This document shows, in pieces, positions 29,655 to 38,377 of a stretch of DNA of 64,000 nucleotides. Position 1 is the stretch's first letter. Each line of letters starts with the position of its first letter. Source of the stretch: Terracoccus luteus (GTDB lineage: Bacteria > Actinomycetota > Actinomycetes > Actinomycetales > Dermatophilaceae). The stretch spans positions 2,170,001 through 2,234,000 of the forward strand of contig NZ_RBXT01000001.1 in assembly GCF_003635045.1 (NCBI RefSeq), read 5' to 3'. Under the pieces are notes generated by a model, which was given only the letters and a program-made list of their open reading frames with translations, was not told the origin of the DNA and searched no databases. The position numbers and the translations under genes were made by a program.

Positions 29655-31453
29655 GACGCGTCGCCCCCGGGTCGCGAGGTGATCGGATGCCGGTCGGCGG
29701 GTGTCGTCGTCGGCGCCGGGTTCGTCGTGGCCGGGCCGGCAGCTCCGGCCGGGAGCGCCCGGGCCGCGGCCGCCTCGGCCGCGAGGGGGCTGAGTGGCAG
29801 GGGTGAGGAGGTGATGGTCGCATCGGCCTGGCGGGGCAGGGTGAGCCGGAAGCACGACCCCTCGCCGAGGGCGCCCCACGCCTCGAGCCGCCCGGCGTGC
29901 AGCCGGGCGTCCTCGAGGGCGATGGCCAGGCCGAGGCCGGTGCCACCGGTCGTGCGGGCGCGGGCCGGGTCGGCGCGCCAGAAGCGGGTGAAGACGAGCG
30001 CCGCCTCACCCGGTCGCAGGCCGACCCCGTGGTCGCGCACGGTGACGGCGACGGCCGAGTCGTTGCCCGCGACCGTCACCTCGATGGGCCGGCCCTCACC
30101 GTGCTCGACCGCGTTGGAGACGAGGTTGCGCAGGATGCGCTCGATGCGGCGGGAGTCCATCTCGGCGATGACGGGCTCGTCGGGCTGGGTGATGACGAGG
30201 GCCGTGCCCTTGCGGGCGGCGAGGGTGCGGTGGGCGTCGACGGCCCGCTCGATGCTGGCCCGGACGTCGGTCGCCTCGACCTCGAGCGAGGCCGCGCCGG
30301 CGTCGAACCGGGAGATCTCGAGCAGGTCGGTCAGCAGCGACTCGAAGCGGTCGAGCTCGTGGTACAGCAGCTCGGAGCTGCGGGCGACCGTCGGCTCGAA
30401 GTGCGCCCGGGAGTCGTGGATGAGGTCGGCCGCCATGCGGATCGTCGTCAGCGGGGTGCGCAGCTCGTGGCTGACGTCGGAGACGAACCGCTGCTGCACC
30501 CGCGAGAGGTTCTCCAGCTGACCGATCTGCTGCTGGATCGAGGCGGCCATCGCGTTGAAGGAATTGCCGAGCCGGGCGAGGTCGTCCTCGCCGCGGGCCC
30601 GCATGCGCTCACCGAGGTTGCCGTCGGCGAAACGCTCGGCGACGACGGCCGCCCGGCGCACCGGGTCGGCCACGAGGCGGGTGACGACGAAGGCGATCGC
30701 CCCGACGAGGAGGATGAGGGCGATGCCGGCGAGCAGGAACGTCTGCCCGATGAAGTCGATGATCTCCCGCTCGCGGTCCATCGGGTAGATGAAGTACAGG
30801 CCGTAGTTGCCGGCAACGGGCAGCGTCACCTTCTGGCCGACGACGACGGCCGAGATGGCCGAGCGGCCCTCGCCGAGGCTCGTCAGCTGCAGGTGCTGCC
30901 GGTCGGGCGCCTGGGCCACGGCGCGCCTGAGGTCCTCCGGCACCTCGCGCAGCCCGACGACGCCGCTGTCGACCGTGTTGACGACGACGGGCGCGGTCGT
31001 CGTCTCCAGCCGCGACAGCACGACGTAGCGCACGTCGTTGCCGGTGTTGCGCTGGTACTGGTTGACGATGTCCTGCGCGCTCTGCGACAGCTCGGCCTGG
31101 GTGGCGTTCTTGTCGTTGCGGTCGAAGAGCTGCTGCGCGGCGGTCGCGTCACGCAGGCTGTCCTGCGAGGCGATCCGCTGGCGGCTGTCGACGAGGCCCT
31201 GCCCGATCGAGCCGTAGAGGTAGGTGCCCACCGCCGTCAGCACGAGGATGCCGAGCAGCATCGTCACCATGACGACGCGGAAGGCGAGCGAGGCCCGCCA
31301 GAGGTGCACGAGCCGGGAGCCGAGCCGGCGCAGCAGGGACCACGCGCCCGACGCGAGGCGGCGGACGCGACCCGGCCGACCGGCATCCGGCCCACCTGCC
31401 CCCGGCCCGGCGTGGCCACCCTCGACCCGCGCCACGCGGGTGACCGCGCTCAT
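29651..31453 (-). CDS. mtrB: Sensor histidine kinase MtrB
   Basis: MtrB is the membrane sensor kinase that phosphorylates MtrA, controlling cell-wall and division genes. The 600-residue protein has a membrane segment near residues 56-75 (VVMVTMLLGILVLTAVGTYL), an extracellular domain, a second segment near 235-260 and a HAMP region. These are followed by the H-box VSDVSHELRTPLTTIRMAAD and the ATPase domain (LVSNAVEHGEGRPIEV, DHGVGLRPGEA, GGTGLGLAIALED). One nucleotide separates it from mtrA. It overlaps lpqB by 4 nt. Confidence 0.96.
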   Translation of the reverse strand: MSAVTRVARVEGGHAGPGAGGPDAGRPGRVRRLASGAWSLLRRLGSRLVHLWRASLAFRVVMVTMLLGILVLTAVGTYLYGSIGQGLVDSRQRIASQDSLRDATAAQQLFDRNDKNATQAELSQSAQDIVNQYQRNTGNDVRYVVLSRLETTTAPVVVNTVDSGVVGLREVPEDLRRAVAQAPDRQHLQLTSLGEGRSAISAVVVGQKVTLPVAGNYGLYFIYPMDREREIIDFIGQTFLLAGIALILLVGAIAFVVTRLVADPVRRAAVVAERFADGNLGERMRARGEDDLARLGNSFNAMAASIQQQIGQLENLSRVQQRFVSDVSHELRTPLTTIRMAADLIHDSRAHFEPTVARSSELLYHELDRFESLLTDLLEISRFDAGAASLEVEATDVRASIERAVDAHRTLAARKGTALVITQPDEPVIAEMDSRRIERILRNLVSNAVEHGEGRPIEVTVAGNDSAVAVTVRDHGVGLRPGEAALVFTRFWRADPARARTTGGTGLGLAIALEDARLHAGRLEAWGALGEGSCFRLTLPRQADATITSSPLPLSPLAAEAAAARALPAGAAGPATTNPAPTTTPADRHPITSRPGGDAS

Positions 31454-31454
31454 G

Positions 31455-32132
31455 TCAGGACGGGCCGGCCTTGTAGCCGACGCCGCGCACGGTCACGACG
31501 ATCTCGGGGTGCTCGGGGTCGTGCTCGATCTTGCTGCGCAGGCGCTGCACGTGGACGTTGACGAGGCGGGTGTCGCCGGCGTGGCGGTAGCCCCACACCT
31601 GCTCGAGCAGAACCTCGCGGGTGAAGACCTGCCACGGCTTGCGCGCGAGGGCGACGAGCAGGTCGAACTCGAGCGGTGTCAGCGAGAGCGGCTCCTCGCC
31701 GCGGCGCACGGAGTGGCCGGCGACGTCGATGTCGAGGTCGCCGATCGCGAGACGCTCGGGCGCGGGCTCGTCGCCCCGGCGCAGCCGGGCGCGGACGCGG
31801 GCGATGAGCTCCTGCGGCTTGAACGGCTTGACGACGTAGTCGTCGGCCCCGGACTCGAGACCGACGACGACGTCGACGGTGTCGGTGCGGGCGGTGAGCA
31901 TGACGATCGGGACGCCGCTCTCGGCCCGGATGCGCCGGCAGACCTCCATGCCGTCGATGCCGGGCAGCATGACGTCGAGCAGGACAAGGTCGGGACGGCT
32001 CTCACGGAAGGCGCCGACCGCCTCGGCCCCGTCGGCGACGTGGGTGACGTCGAGGCCCTCGTTGCGCAGGACGATGCCGAGCATCTCCGCGAGAGCGAGG
32101 TCGTCGTCGACGACCAGAACCCGACCCTTCAC
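31455..32132 (-). CDS. mtrA: Response regulator MtrA
   Basis: MtrA is the OmpR/PhoB-family regulator of the MtrAB system. The receiver begins VKGRVLVVDDDLALAEMLG, has the phosphoacceptor in LVLLDVMLPGIDGMEVC and Lys in YVVKPFKPQE. The C-terminal winged helix contains LTPLEFDLLVALARKPWQVF and RLVNVHVQRLRSKIE. The start was set at GTG 32132 (225 residues) because GAGAGGGG precedes it and homology begins there; the frame is open 20 codons further. It heads the mtrA-mtrB-lpqB operon. Confidence 0.96.
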   Translation of the reverse strand: MKGRVLVVDDDLALAEMLGIVLRNEGLDVTHVADGAEAVGAFRESRPDLVLLDVMLPGIDGMEVCRRIRAESGVPIVMLTARTDTVDVVVGLESGADDYVVKPFKPQELIARVRARLRRGDEPAPERLAIGDLDIDVAGHSVRRGEEPLSLTPLEFDLLVALARKPWQVFTREVLLEQVWGYRHAGDTRLVNVHVQRLRSKIEHDPEHPEIVVTVRGVGYKAGPS

Positions 32133-32225
32133 CGCACACCCCTCTCGCGCGGGCGCCCGGCCCGCGGTCCTCGTGCGTCCATCTTCACACACGCCCGCGG
32201 ACTCACCGCCGAGCCCGGCCGCGGC

Positions 32226-32840
32226 TCAGCGGGTGACGTACCACTTCCCACTGATCTTGACGGCCTTGAAGCTGGCGATAACCTGCGCGGCCGCCGCCGG
32301 CTCGGTCGTGGCCGCCTCGAAGGTGGCGTCGTTGCCCTTGACGGTCGCGCCCTTGATGTCGAGGTTCGACAGGACGCTGCCGAGGCCCTTGACCTGCTGG
32401 AGCAGCGGGGTGATCGTCTTGCCGCACGACTCGCCCGCGCCTTTGATCTCGCTGATCGCCTTGCCGCCGCTCGCCATGAGGTTGCAGACCGCGGTGCCGT
32501 CGCCGGCCACCATCGAGTTGAGCCACGACGTCATGGCGGCCTCGGGCGTGCCCTGGTCGATCGCCACCGCGGGAGCCGAGCTGGTCGAGCCGGCCGAGCT
32601 CGTCGAGCCGGTCGGGCCGCTCGAGGTGGCCGGGCTCGACCCGCCGGTGGCCGGTGTGCTGGCCGAGCCGGACGGCGTCGACGACTCCGTCGGCGTGGCG
32701 GCGGACGTGGTGGGGGCGCTGCTCGTCGAGCTCGGCGCCGGGCTGGCGGGCGCCGGGGTGGCGGCGTCGTCGGCCTTGCTGCAGGCGCTCAGCCCGAGGG
32801 CGAGCAGGGCGGCGGCGGTGACGGTCGTGAGCTTGTGCAT
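32226..32840 (-). CDS. Secreted lipoprotein, unknown function
   Basis: The 204-residue protein starts MHKLTTVTAAALLALGLSAC, a lipoprotein signal with lipobox LSAC. A Ser/Thr/Pro/Ala-rich stalk spans about residues 22-90. A C-terminal domain with two Cys (CNLMASGG, ESCGKTI) ends KISGKWYVTR, resembling small NTF2-like extracellular domains. I do not recognise a named family. GAGGAAG precedes the ATG. It lies between mtrA and sahH, where mycobacteria carry tmk. It is probably membrane-anchored and cell-wall-spanning. Confidence 0.8.
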   Translation of the reverse strand: MHKLTTVTAAALLALGLSACSKADDAATPAPASPAPSSTSSAPTTSAATPTESSTPSGSASTPATGGSSPATSSGPTGSTSSAGSTSSAPAVAIDQGTPEAAMTSWLNSMVAGDGTAVCNLMASGGKAISEIKGAGESCGKTITPLLQQVKGLGSVLSNLDIKGATVKGNDATFEAATTEPAAAAQVIASFKAVKISGKWYVTR

Positions 32841-32976
32841 GGCTTCCTCGTCAGGTCGGTGGCAGGGCCGTCGCGCTCGTCGCGCGACGGGGTGTGCACT
32901 GACCCGACCCCGCCCGACGCCCGACGGTTCCATCGTCGTCATCCTCGCACGGGGCGGGCGACCGACCCGGGAAGCA

Positions 32977-33011
32977 CGGATGCCGCCCTCCGTGCGGGAG
33001 GGCGGCATCCG
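32977..33011 (-). terminator. Hairpin downstream of sahH
   Basis: CGGATGCCGCCCTCC pairs with GGAGGGCGGCATCCG in a 15-bp perfect stem with a 5-nt loop (GTGCG). It lies about 100 nt past the sahH stop and upstream of the lipoprotein gene. Its arms contain the over-represented GGATGCCG word. Confidence 0.75.
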
Positions 33012-33109
33012 GCGTGAACCGCGCCGAGCGACCGGCGGGGCTGGGACCTCGATGCTACGTCAGCAGGCGCCGGGGCGTCAGACCCGGCACGGCTGCCGAC
33101 GCGGCGGGC

Positions 33110-34546
33110 TCAGTAGCGGTAGTGGTCGGGCTTGTACGGGCCGGCCACGTCGACGCCGAGGTACTCGGCCTGGCCCTTGGTCAGCTCGGTGAGCTGGACG
33201 CCGAGGGCGTCGAGGTGCAGGCGCGCGACCTTCTCGTCGAGGTGCTTCGGCAGCGTGTAGACCTTGTTCTCGTACTCGCCGGGCTTGGTGAAGAGCTCGA
33301 TCTGGGCGATGGTCTGGTTGCTGAAGCTGTTGCTCATGACGAAGCTCGGGTGGCCGGTGGCGTTGCCGAGGTTCATGAGGCGCCCCTCGGACAGGACGAT
33401 GATCGAGCTGCCCGACGGGAAGGTCCACTCGTGGACCTGCGCCTTGATCTCGGTCTTCTCGATGCCGGGGACGCGGGCCAGGCCGGCCATGTCGATCTCG
33501 TTGTCGAAGTGGCCGATGTTGGCGACGATCGCCTTGTTCTTCATGCTCGTCATGTGCTCGGCGGTGATGACGTCGTAGCAGCCGGTCGTCGTGACGAAGA
33601 TGTCGGCGGTGTCGACGACGTCCTCGAGGCGGGCCACCTGGTAGCCCTCCATCGCGGCCTGGAGCGCGCAGATCGGGTCGATCTCCGTGACGATGACGCG
33701 AGCGCCCTGTCCGCGCAGCGCCTCGGCGCAGCCCTTGCCCACGTCGCCGAAGCCGGCGACGACGGCGACCTTGCCGCCGATGAGCACGTCGGTGGCACGG
33801 TTGAGCCCGTCGATGAGCGAGTGACGGGTGCCGTAGGTGTTGTCGAACTTGCTCTTGGTCACCGCGTCGTTGACGTTGATGGCCGGGAAGAGCAGCTCGC
33901 CGGCCTCGGCCAGCTGGTAGAGGCGGTGGACCCCGGTCGTCGTCTCCTCGGTGACGCCCTTGATGCCCGCGGCGACGGTCGTCCACTTCTGCGGGTCGGT
34001 CGCCATGGTCTGGCGCACGAGCTCCTTGAAGACGCCGAACTCCTCGCTGTCCTCCTCGGTGGTGGGCGGCACCTGGCCGGCCTTCTCCCACTCGAGGCCC
34101 TTGTGCACGAGCATCGTGGCGTCGCCGCCGTCGTCGAGGATCATGTTCGGGCCCTCGCCGCCGGGCCACGTGAGGATCTGGTCGGTGCACCACCAGTACT
34201 CGGGCAACGTCTCGCCCTTCCAGGCGAAGACGGGGACGCCCTGCAGGTCGTCGGCGGTGCCGTTCGGGCCGACGACGACGGCCGCGGCCGCCTCGTTCTG
34301 GGTCGAGTAGATGTTGCAGCTGGCCCAGCGCACCTCGGCGCCGAGGGCGGTGAGGGTCTCGATGAGCACAGCGGTCTGCACGGTCATGTGCAGCGAGCCG
34401 GCGATGCGGGCGCCCTTGAGGGGCTGGGTCGCGGCGAACTCCTCGCGGATGGACATCAGGCCGGGCATCTCGTGCTCGGCCAGGCGCAGCTGGTGACGGC
34501 CGGCCTCGGCGAGGCTGAGGTCGGCAACCTTGTAATCGAAGGACAT
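33110..34546 (-). CDS. sahH: S-adenosylhomocysteine hydrolase
   Basis: SahH (AhcY) reversibly hydrolyses S-adenosylhomocysteine to adenosine and homocysteine, relieving product inhibition of methyltransferases. The 478-residue protein starts [20 protein letters not shown]. It shows [15 protein letters not shown], the NAD-binding [20 protein letters not shown] and the C-terminal KPDHYRY. Length and motifs fit the actinobacterial long form with an insertion near residues 150-190. The ATG follows GGAAG. A candidate structured leader lies upstream. Confidence 0.98.
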   Translation of the reverse strand: MSFDYKVADLSLAEAGRHQLRLAEHEMPGLMSIREEFAATQPLKGARIAGSLHMTVQTAVLIETLTALGAEVRWASCNIYSTQNEAAAAVVVGPNGTADDLQGVPVFAWKGETLPEYWWCTDQILTWPGGEGPNMILDDGGDATMLVHKGLEWEKAGQVPPTTEEDSEEFGVFKELVRQTMATDPQKWTTVAAGIKGVTEETTTGVHRLYQLAEAGELLFPAINVNDAVTKSKFDNTYGTRHSLIDGLNRATDVLIGGKVAVVAGFGDVGKGCAEALRGQGARVIVTEIDPICALQAAMEGYQVARLEDVVDTADIFVTTTGCYDVITAEHMTSMKNKAIVANIGHFDNEIDMAGLARVPGIEKTEIKAQVHEWTFPSGSSIIVLSEGRLMNLGNATGHPSFVMSNSFSNQTIAQIELFTKPGEYENKVYTLPKHLDEKVARLHLDALGVQLTELTKGQAEYLGVDVAGPYKPDHYRY

Positions 34547-34577
34547 GCGAAATCACTTCCGTTGACTGTCGGTGGCA

Positions 34578-34619
34578 GACCCGGCGCGCCCTTCTGGGCT
34601 CATCAGCGGGTCATCACCC
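34578..34619 (-). ncRNA. Candidate structured 5' leader of sahH
   Basis: On the transcript strand GACCCG (34612-34607) can pair with CGGGTC (34583-34578). These enclose GCCC-AGAA-GGGC (34599-34588) with an internal loop CTGATGA/GCGC. Alternatively GGGT-GATG-ACCC (34619-34608) forms a hairpin that uses the same ACCC bases, so the two folds exclude each other. It is not a SAH riboswitch consensus that I recognise. The leader class is unassigned. Confidence 0.4.
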
Positions 34620-34637
34620 ACGCCGGCAGGTGCTCCC

Positions 34638-34643
34638 AGTCTA
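34638..34643 (-). promoter_or_regulatory. -10 element of sahH
   Basis: TAGACT on the minus strand predicts a transcription start near 34630 and an 84-nt leader that contains the candidate switch-like structure. Confidence 0.5.
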
Positions 34644-34678
34644 GCGACGACTCCCCCGCCGCTCGACCTCACTGCCCC

Positions 34679-34726
34679 GGGTGTGAAGGCTTCGCGCCCC
34701 AATGGGGGCTCAAACCCTTCACACCC
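34679..34726. repeat. Long nested inverted repeat upstream of sahH
   Basis: GGGTGTGAAGG (34679-34689) pairs perfectly with CCTTCACACCC (34716-34726). Inside, GCCCC (34696-34700) pairs with GGGGC (34705-34709). It lies between the DUF808 stop and the sahH promoter. It may terminate DUF808 transcripts; no U-run is present. Confidence 0.6.
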
Positions 34727-34761
34727 CTCCCACCACAGAGCACGGCGCGGGCGGCCGGCGG

Positions 34762-35700
34762 TCAGTGGGCGGCGGCGGCCTTCTTGCGGCGGGGCAGGAC
34801 GTGCAGCACGGCGACGATGACGGCGCCGACGACGAGGCCGATGAGGGCCGACGCGAGGGTGTTGACGAACCAGGCGAGCACCCCGCCGACGCCCGCGACC
34901 CCGGCCACGCCCTCTTCCAGGTGGTGGACCAGCGCGTAGAGCGAGTGCCAGCCCAGCTCGTCGACGCCGACGAGCAGGATGTGGCCGCCGACCCACAGCA
35001 TCGCGGCGATTCCGACCGTCGAGAGCACCCGCAGCAGAACGGGCATCCCCTTGACGAGACCGCGGCCGACCTTCTGCGCCGTGCTCGACTCGCGGCCGGC
35101 GAGGTTCAGGCCGATGTCGTCCATTTTCACGATGAGGCCGACGACGCCGTAGACGAGCACCGTGATGAGCACGGCGACGACGGCGAGGATGACGGCGCGC
35201 GAGATGAACGGCTCGGTCTCGACCTCGTTGAGGGCGATGACCATGATCTCGGCCGACAGGATGAAGTCGGTGCGGATGGCGCCCGCGACGACGGTGTCCT
35301 CGCCCGAGCCGTCGACCGCGACCGGCTCGGCCTCCTCGTGGTGCCCGCTCACGGCCTCCCACAGCTTCTCGGCCCCCTCGTACGCGAGGTAGCACCCGCC
35401 GACCATGAGGATCGGGGTGAGCAGCCACGGCACGAACTGGCTGAGCAGCAGCGCGGCCGGGAGGATGAAGAGCAGCTTGTTGCGCAGCGAGCCGAGGGCG
35501 ATGCGCTTGATGATGGGCAGCTCGCGCTCGGGCTCGAGGCCCTGCACGTAGCGCGGCGTGACGGCGGTGTCGTCGACGACGACTCCCGTCGCCTTGACGC
35601 TGGCCCGGGCCGCCGCGGCGCCGATGTCGTCGACCGACGCCGCCGCCAGCTTCGCCAGGGCCGCGATGTCGTCCAACAGCGCTACGAGTCCACCTGCCAT
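34762..35700 (-). CDS. DUF808 family membrane protein (YedI-like)
   Basis: The 312-residue protein matches the DUF808/YedI family, a multi-pass membrane protein of unknown function. It begins MAGGLVALLDDIAALAKLAA and contains the family signatures RASVKATGVVVDDTAVTPRY and LVGGCYLAYEGAEKLWE-like VGGCYLAYEGAEKLWEA. At least five hydrophobic segments are visible, plus a basic Ala-rich C-terminus (PRRKKAAAAH). A TAGGAT -10 lies 6 nt upstream of the ATG, predicting a leaderless message. Confidence 0.88.
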   Translation of the reverse strand: MAGGLVALLDDIAALAKLAAASVDDIGAAAARASVKATGVVVDDTAVTPRYVQGLEPERELPIIKRIALGSLRNKLLFILPAALLLSQFVPWLLTPILMVGGCYLAYEGAEKLWEAVSGHHEEAEPVAVDGSGEDTVVAGAIRTDFILSAEIMVIALNEVETEPFISRAVILAVVAVLITVLVYGVVGLIVKMDDIGLNLAGRESSTAQKVGRGLVKGMPVLLRVLSTVGIAAMLWVGGHILLVGVDELGWHSLYALVHHLEEGVAGVAGVGGVLAWFVNTLASALIGLVVGAVIVAVLHVLPRRKKAAAAH

Positions 35701-35706
35701 GCGGTC

Positions 35707-35712
35707 ATCCTA
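35707..35712 (-). promoter_or_regulatory. -10 element of the DUF808 gene (leaderless)
   Basis: TAGGAT on the minus strand lies exactly 6 nt before the ATG at 35700. Confidence 0.55.
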
Positions 35713-35731
35713 GGGGCGGGCCCACCGCGGG

Positions 35732-37114
35732 TCAGTCAGCGTCGAGCTCGAGCCCCAGCAGCGCGTTCTCGACCACCTCGGCGAGCGCCGGGTGGATCCA
35801 GTACTGCCCGCGGGCCAGCTCGTGCGCCGTCGTGCCGAACGCCATCGCCTGCACGAGCGGCTGCACGAGGCTCGAGCTGAAGGGGCCGAGCAGGTGCGCC
35901 CCGAGCAGCCTGCCGGTGGCCGGGTCGGCGATGACCTTGCAGATGCCGGTCGTGTCCTCCATCGCCCAGCCGTAGGCGACGTCGCCGAACGCCTGCACCT
36001 TGGTCGTGTACCGCAGCCCCTGCTCGCGGCACTCGCTCTCGGTGAGCCCGACCGACGCGATCTGGGGGTTGGTGAAGACGGCGGCGGGCACGTGGTCGTG
36101 CGGCATGGCGCGCAGGTCGTCGGGGTGCACGAGGTTGTGTGCGACGGCGCGGGCCTCGGCGTTGGCGACGTGCTTGAGCTGGTAGGGCGAGCTGACGTCG
36201 CCGAGCGCCCAGACGCCGGATGCCGTCGTGCGCCCGTAGTCGTCGACGCGCACCCGGCCGTCGTCGTGCAGCTCGACGCCCGCCTTGTCGGTGTGCAGGT
36301 CGGGCGTGCTCGGCGCGCGGCCCGTCGCGACGAGCAGCAGGTCGGCCTCGACGGTCGAGCCGTCACCGAGCGTGGCCCGGATGCCGTCGCCCACCGTCTC
36401 GAGCGCCGTCACCTCGGTGCCGGTGCGGACGTCCCAGTGCCCGCGGGCGATCTCGGTGAACCGCTCCGACAGGTCGTCGTCGAGGTGGCGCAGCAGCCGG
36501 TCGCCGCGCGCGAGGATCGTGACCTCGGTGCCGAACGAGCTGAAGACGTGGGCCATCTCGCACGCGATGTAGCCGCCGCCAACGACGACCATGTGCTTCG
36601 GCAGGGCGTCGACACGCATGATCGTGTCGCTCGTGTGGAAGGGCACGCCCGACTGCTCGACCACCGGCGGCACGACCGGGTGGCCACCCGTGGCGATGAC
36701 GACCTGGTCGGCCGTGAGCACCGCCTCGCCGCCGTCGTCGAGCGAGACCGTCAGCTCGCGCTCACCGGTGAAGCGGGCTCGACCGAGGTAGGCCGTCGTG
36801 TTGGGCCCGTCGATGCGCCACTGCTTGCCGCCCTCGGCGATGGGGTCGATGCGCCCGAAGATCCGGTCGCGCACGTCGGTCCACCGCACCCCGTCGAGGG
36901 TGGCGTCGACGCCGTAGCGGGCCGCCCCCGTCACGTGGTCGGCCGTGTCGGCGGCGTAGACGAACATCTTGGTCGGGATGCAGCCGACGTTGAGGCAGGT
37001 GCCCCCGAAGCGGCCCGACTCGATGACGGCGACCAACTTGTCGTCGAAGTCGGGTGTCACGAGCGAGTTGCCGGAGCCGGTGCCGATGATGGCGAGGTCG
37101 TAGTGCGCGGTCAC
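35732..37114 (-). CDS. mtr: Mycothione reductase
   Basis: This FAD-dependent disulfide reductase uses NADPH to keep mycothiol reduced. The 460-residue protein has the FAD-binding IIGTGSGNSLVTPDF, the redox-active GGTCLNVGCIPTKMFVYAAD (two Cys), an NAD(P)-binding VVVGGGYIACEMAHVFSSFG and the C-terminal YWIHPALAEVVENALL with the active-site His. The GTG start lies 6 nt after a TAGGCT -10. It complements the mycothiol-linked SigR/RsrA pair in this window. Confidence 0.95.
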   Translation of the reverse strand: MTAHYDLAIIGTGSGNSLVTPDFDDKLVAVIESGRFGGTCLNVGCIPTKMFVYAADTADHVTGAARYGVDATLDGVRWTDVRDRIFGRIDPIAEGGKQWRIDGPNTTAYLGRARFTGERELTVSLDDGGEAVLTADQVVIATGGHPVVPPVVEQSGVPFHTSDTIMRVDALPKHMVVVGGGYIACEMAHVFSSFGTEVTILARGDRLLRHLDDDLSERFTEIARGHWDVRTGTEVTALETVGDGIRATLGDGSTVEADLLLVATGRAPSTPDLHTDKAGVELHDDGRVRVDDYGRTTASGVWALGDVSSPYQLKHVANAEARAVAHNLVHPDDLRAMPHDHVPAAVFTNPQIASVGLTESECREQGLRYTTKVQAFGDVAYGWAMEDTTGICKVIADPATGRLLGAHLLGPFSSSLVQPLVQAMAFGTTAHELARGQYWIHPALAEVVENALLGLELDAD

Positions 37115-37120
37115 ACCGCG

Positions 37121-37126
37121 AGCCTA
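37121..37126 (-). promoter_or_regulatory. -10 element of mtr (leaderless)
   Basis: TAGGCT on the minus strand lies 6 nt before the GTG at 37114. Confidence 0.55.
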
Positions 37127-37152
37127 CGGTGACCCGCCGACACCGCGTCGGG

Positions 37153-38361
37153 TCAGGCGTGCCCGGGCCGGGCGCCGCGCAGCAGCTGCACGTGCGGCGA
37201 CGTCGCCGGGTCGTAGCCGTGCCCGATGGCGAGGTAGGTGGCCGCGAAGTCGGTGAGGGCGACGTGGGAGGCCAGCCGCAGCAGCGGCGACGACGCGTCC
37301 GAGTCGACCCGCGAGATGCGCACCCCGGCGTCGTCGGCCACGGACTCGACCGTCTGGGCGAGCCGCCGGGCCGCGACGCTCGGGTCGTCGACCAGCTCGG
37401 CCCCGTCGGCCGCCCGCGGGTCGGGCGGGGGCAGCGGTGAGGTGTCGCGCAGCAGGACGAGGCGCAGGGGCGGCCGGCTCGGCCCGTCGAGGAAGGGGTC
37501 GGCGAAGATGTCGCGCCCGCCGCCGCCGGCGTCGCCCTGCCCCGCGAGGGGTCCGTCGAAGCAGGCCACCACCTGGCTTGCCGCGTCGGGCAGCGCTCCC
37601 GAGGTGACCGGCATCCGGCCCGTGCGCCCGAACATCTCGGCGGCCCGGCGTGCGGCGACCCCGCCGAACGGGCCGTCCCCGAGCACGATGGCGGCCGACT
37701 CGGCGACCTCGCACGCGAGCAGCTTGGCGGGGTTGTCGAACGACTCGGTGGCGGGCCCGGACCGACGCGCACGGTCGTCGAGGACGTCGGCGAGCTCGGC
37801 GAGCAGCCCCGGGGGCACCGACGCGAGGCCCAGCACGTCGGCGGCGAGCAGCACCGGGGCGGCCTGCGCCCACATCGACGTGCGCGACCCGGCCCCGTCG
37901 ACGCGGACCGGGACGTGGATGCCGTGGTGGCGGGCGCTGAGGTCGGCCAGCGGCGAGTCGGGGGCTCCGACGGTGAGCAGCGAGGCCCCGCGGCGGCCCG
38001 CCTCGGCGGCGAGGGCGAGGGCCCCGGCGGCGCGGCCCGACTGCGAGACGGCGACGACGAGGTCGAGGGCCCCGACCCACCCGGGCAGGGGCGCGGAGGT
38101 CACGGTCTGCACCGGTACCGCCCCGCCGACCCGGGTCAGGGCCTCGAGCAGGTCACCGACGCAGGCGGAGCCGCCGGCGGCGCCGACGACGACTCCGCGC
38201 GGACCCAGCCCCTCGAGGCGGTCGAGCCCGGCCTCGGCGGCGGCGTGGACGGCGGTGCGCACCTGCGCGCCGGCACCGGCGAGCGCTCGCAGGCTCAGCC
38301 CGGGGTCGACCTCGGCGAGCGCCCGCTCGTCGTCGAGGCGCTGCTCGTCGAACGTGGCCAC
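37153..38361 (-). CDS. SIS domain protein (phosphoglucose/phosphomannose isomerase-like)
   Basis: The 402-residue protein has two SIS folds. The first contains GVVVGAAGGSACVGDLLEAL and the Ser-rich sugar-phosphate loop VVAVSQSGRAAGALALA; the C-terminal half resembles the bacterial PGI/PMI C-terminal domain. It is in the position of Rv3256c, beside manB, so a role in mannose/glucose phosphate metabolism or its control is likely. Catalytic Glu/His residues are not clear to me. Its GTG follows GGAGCGGCAG, 16 nt after the Trm112-like gene. Confidence 0.8.
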   Translation of the reverse strand: MATFDEQRLDDERALAEVDPGLSLRALAGAGAQVRTAVHAAAEAGLDRLEGLGPRGVVVGAAGGSACVGDLLEALTRVGGAVPVQTVTSAPLPGWVGALDLVVAVSQSGRAAGALALAAEAGRRGASLLTVGAPDSPLADLSARHHGIHVPVRVDGAGSRTSMWAQAAPVLLAADVLGLASVPPGLLAELADVLDDRARRSGPATESFDNPAKLLACEVAESAAIVLGDGPFGGVAARRAAEMFGRTGRMPVTSGALPDAASQVVACFDGPLAGQGDAGGGGRDIFADPFLDGPSRPPLRLVLLRDTSPLPPPDPRAADGAELVDDPSVAARRLAQTVESVADDAGVRISRVDSDASSPLLRLASHVALTDFAATYLAIGHGYDPATSPHVQLLRGARPGHA

Positions 38362-38377
38362 GGCTGCCGCTCCGACG

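Noticed and set aside
26694-30521. A 1275-codon plus-strand frame opposite comFC, lpqB and mtrB
   Set aside because: It is a shadow of the conserved minus-strand genes, with no recognisable domain and a biased Arg/Gly/Asp composition.
30700-30740. The break between sensor and kinase parts of mtrB as a frameshift
   Set aside because: The 600-residue frame is continuous and includes both membrane segments, HAMP, H-box and ATPase motifs.
34584-34612. Hammerhead-ribozyme-like CTGATGAG with a following stem upstream of sahH
   Set aside because: The GAAA core after stem II is missing (GCGC instead) and no third stem or cleavage site is evident. Kept only as a candidate leader structure.
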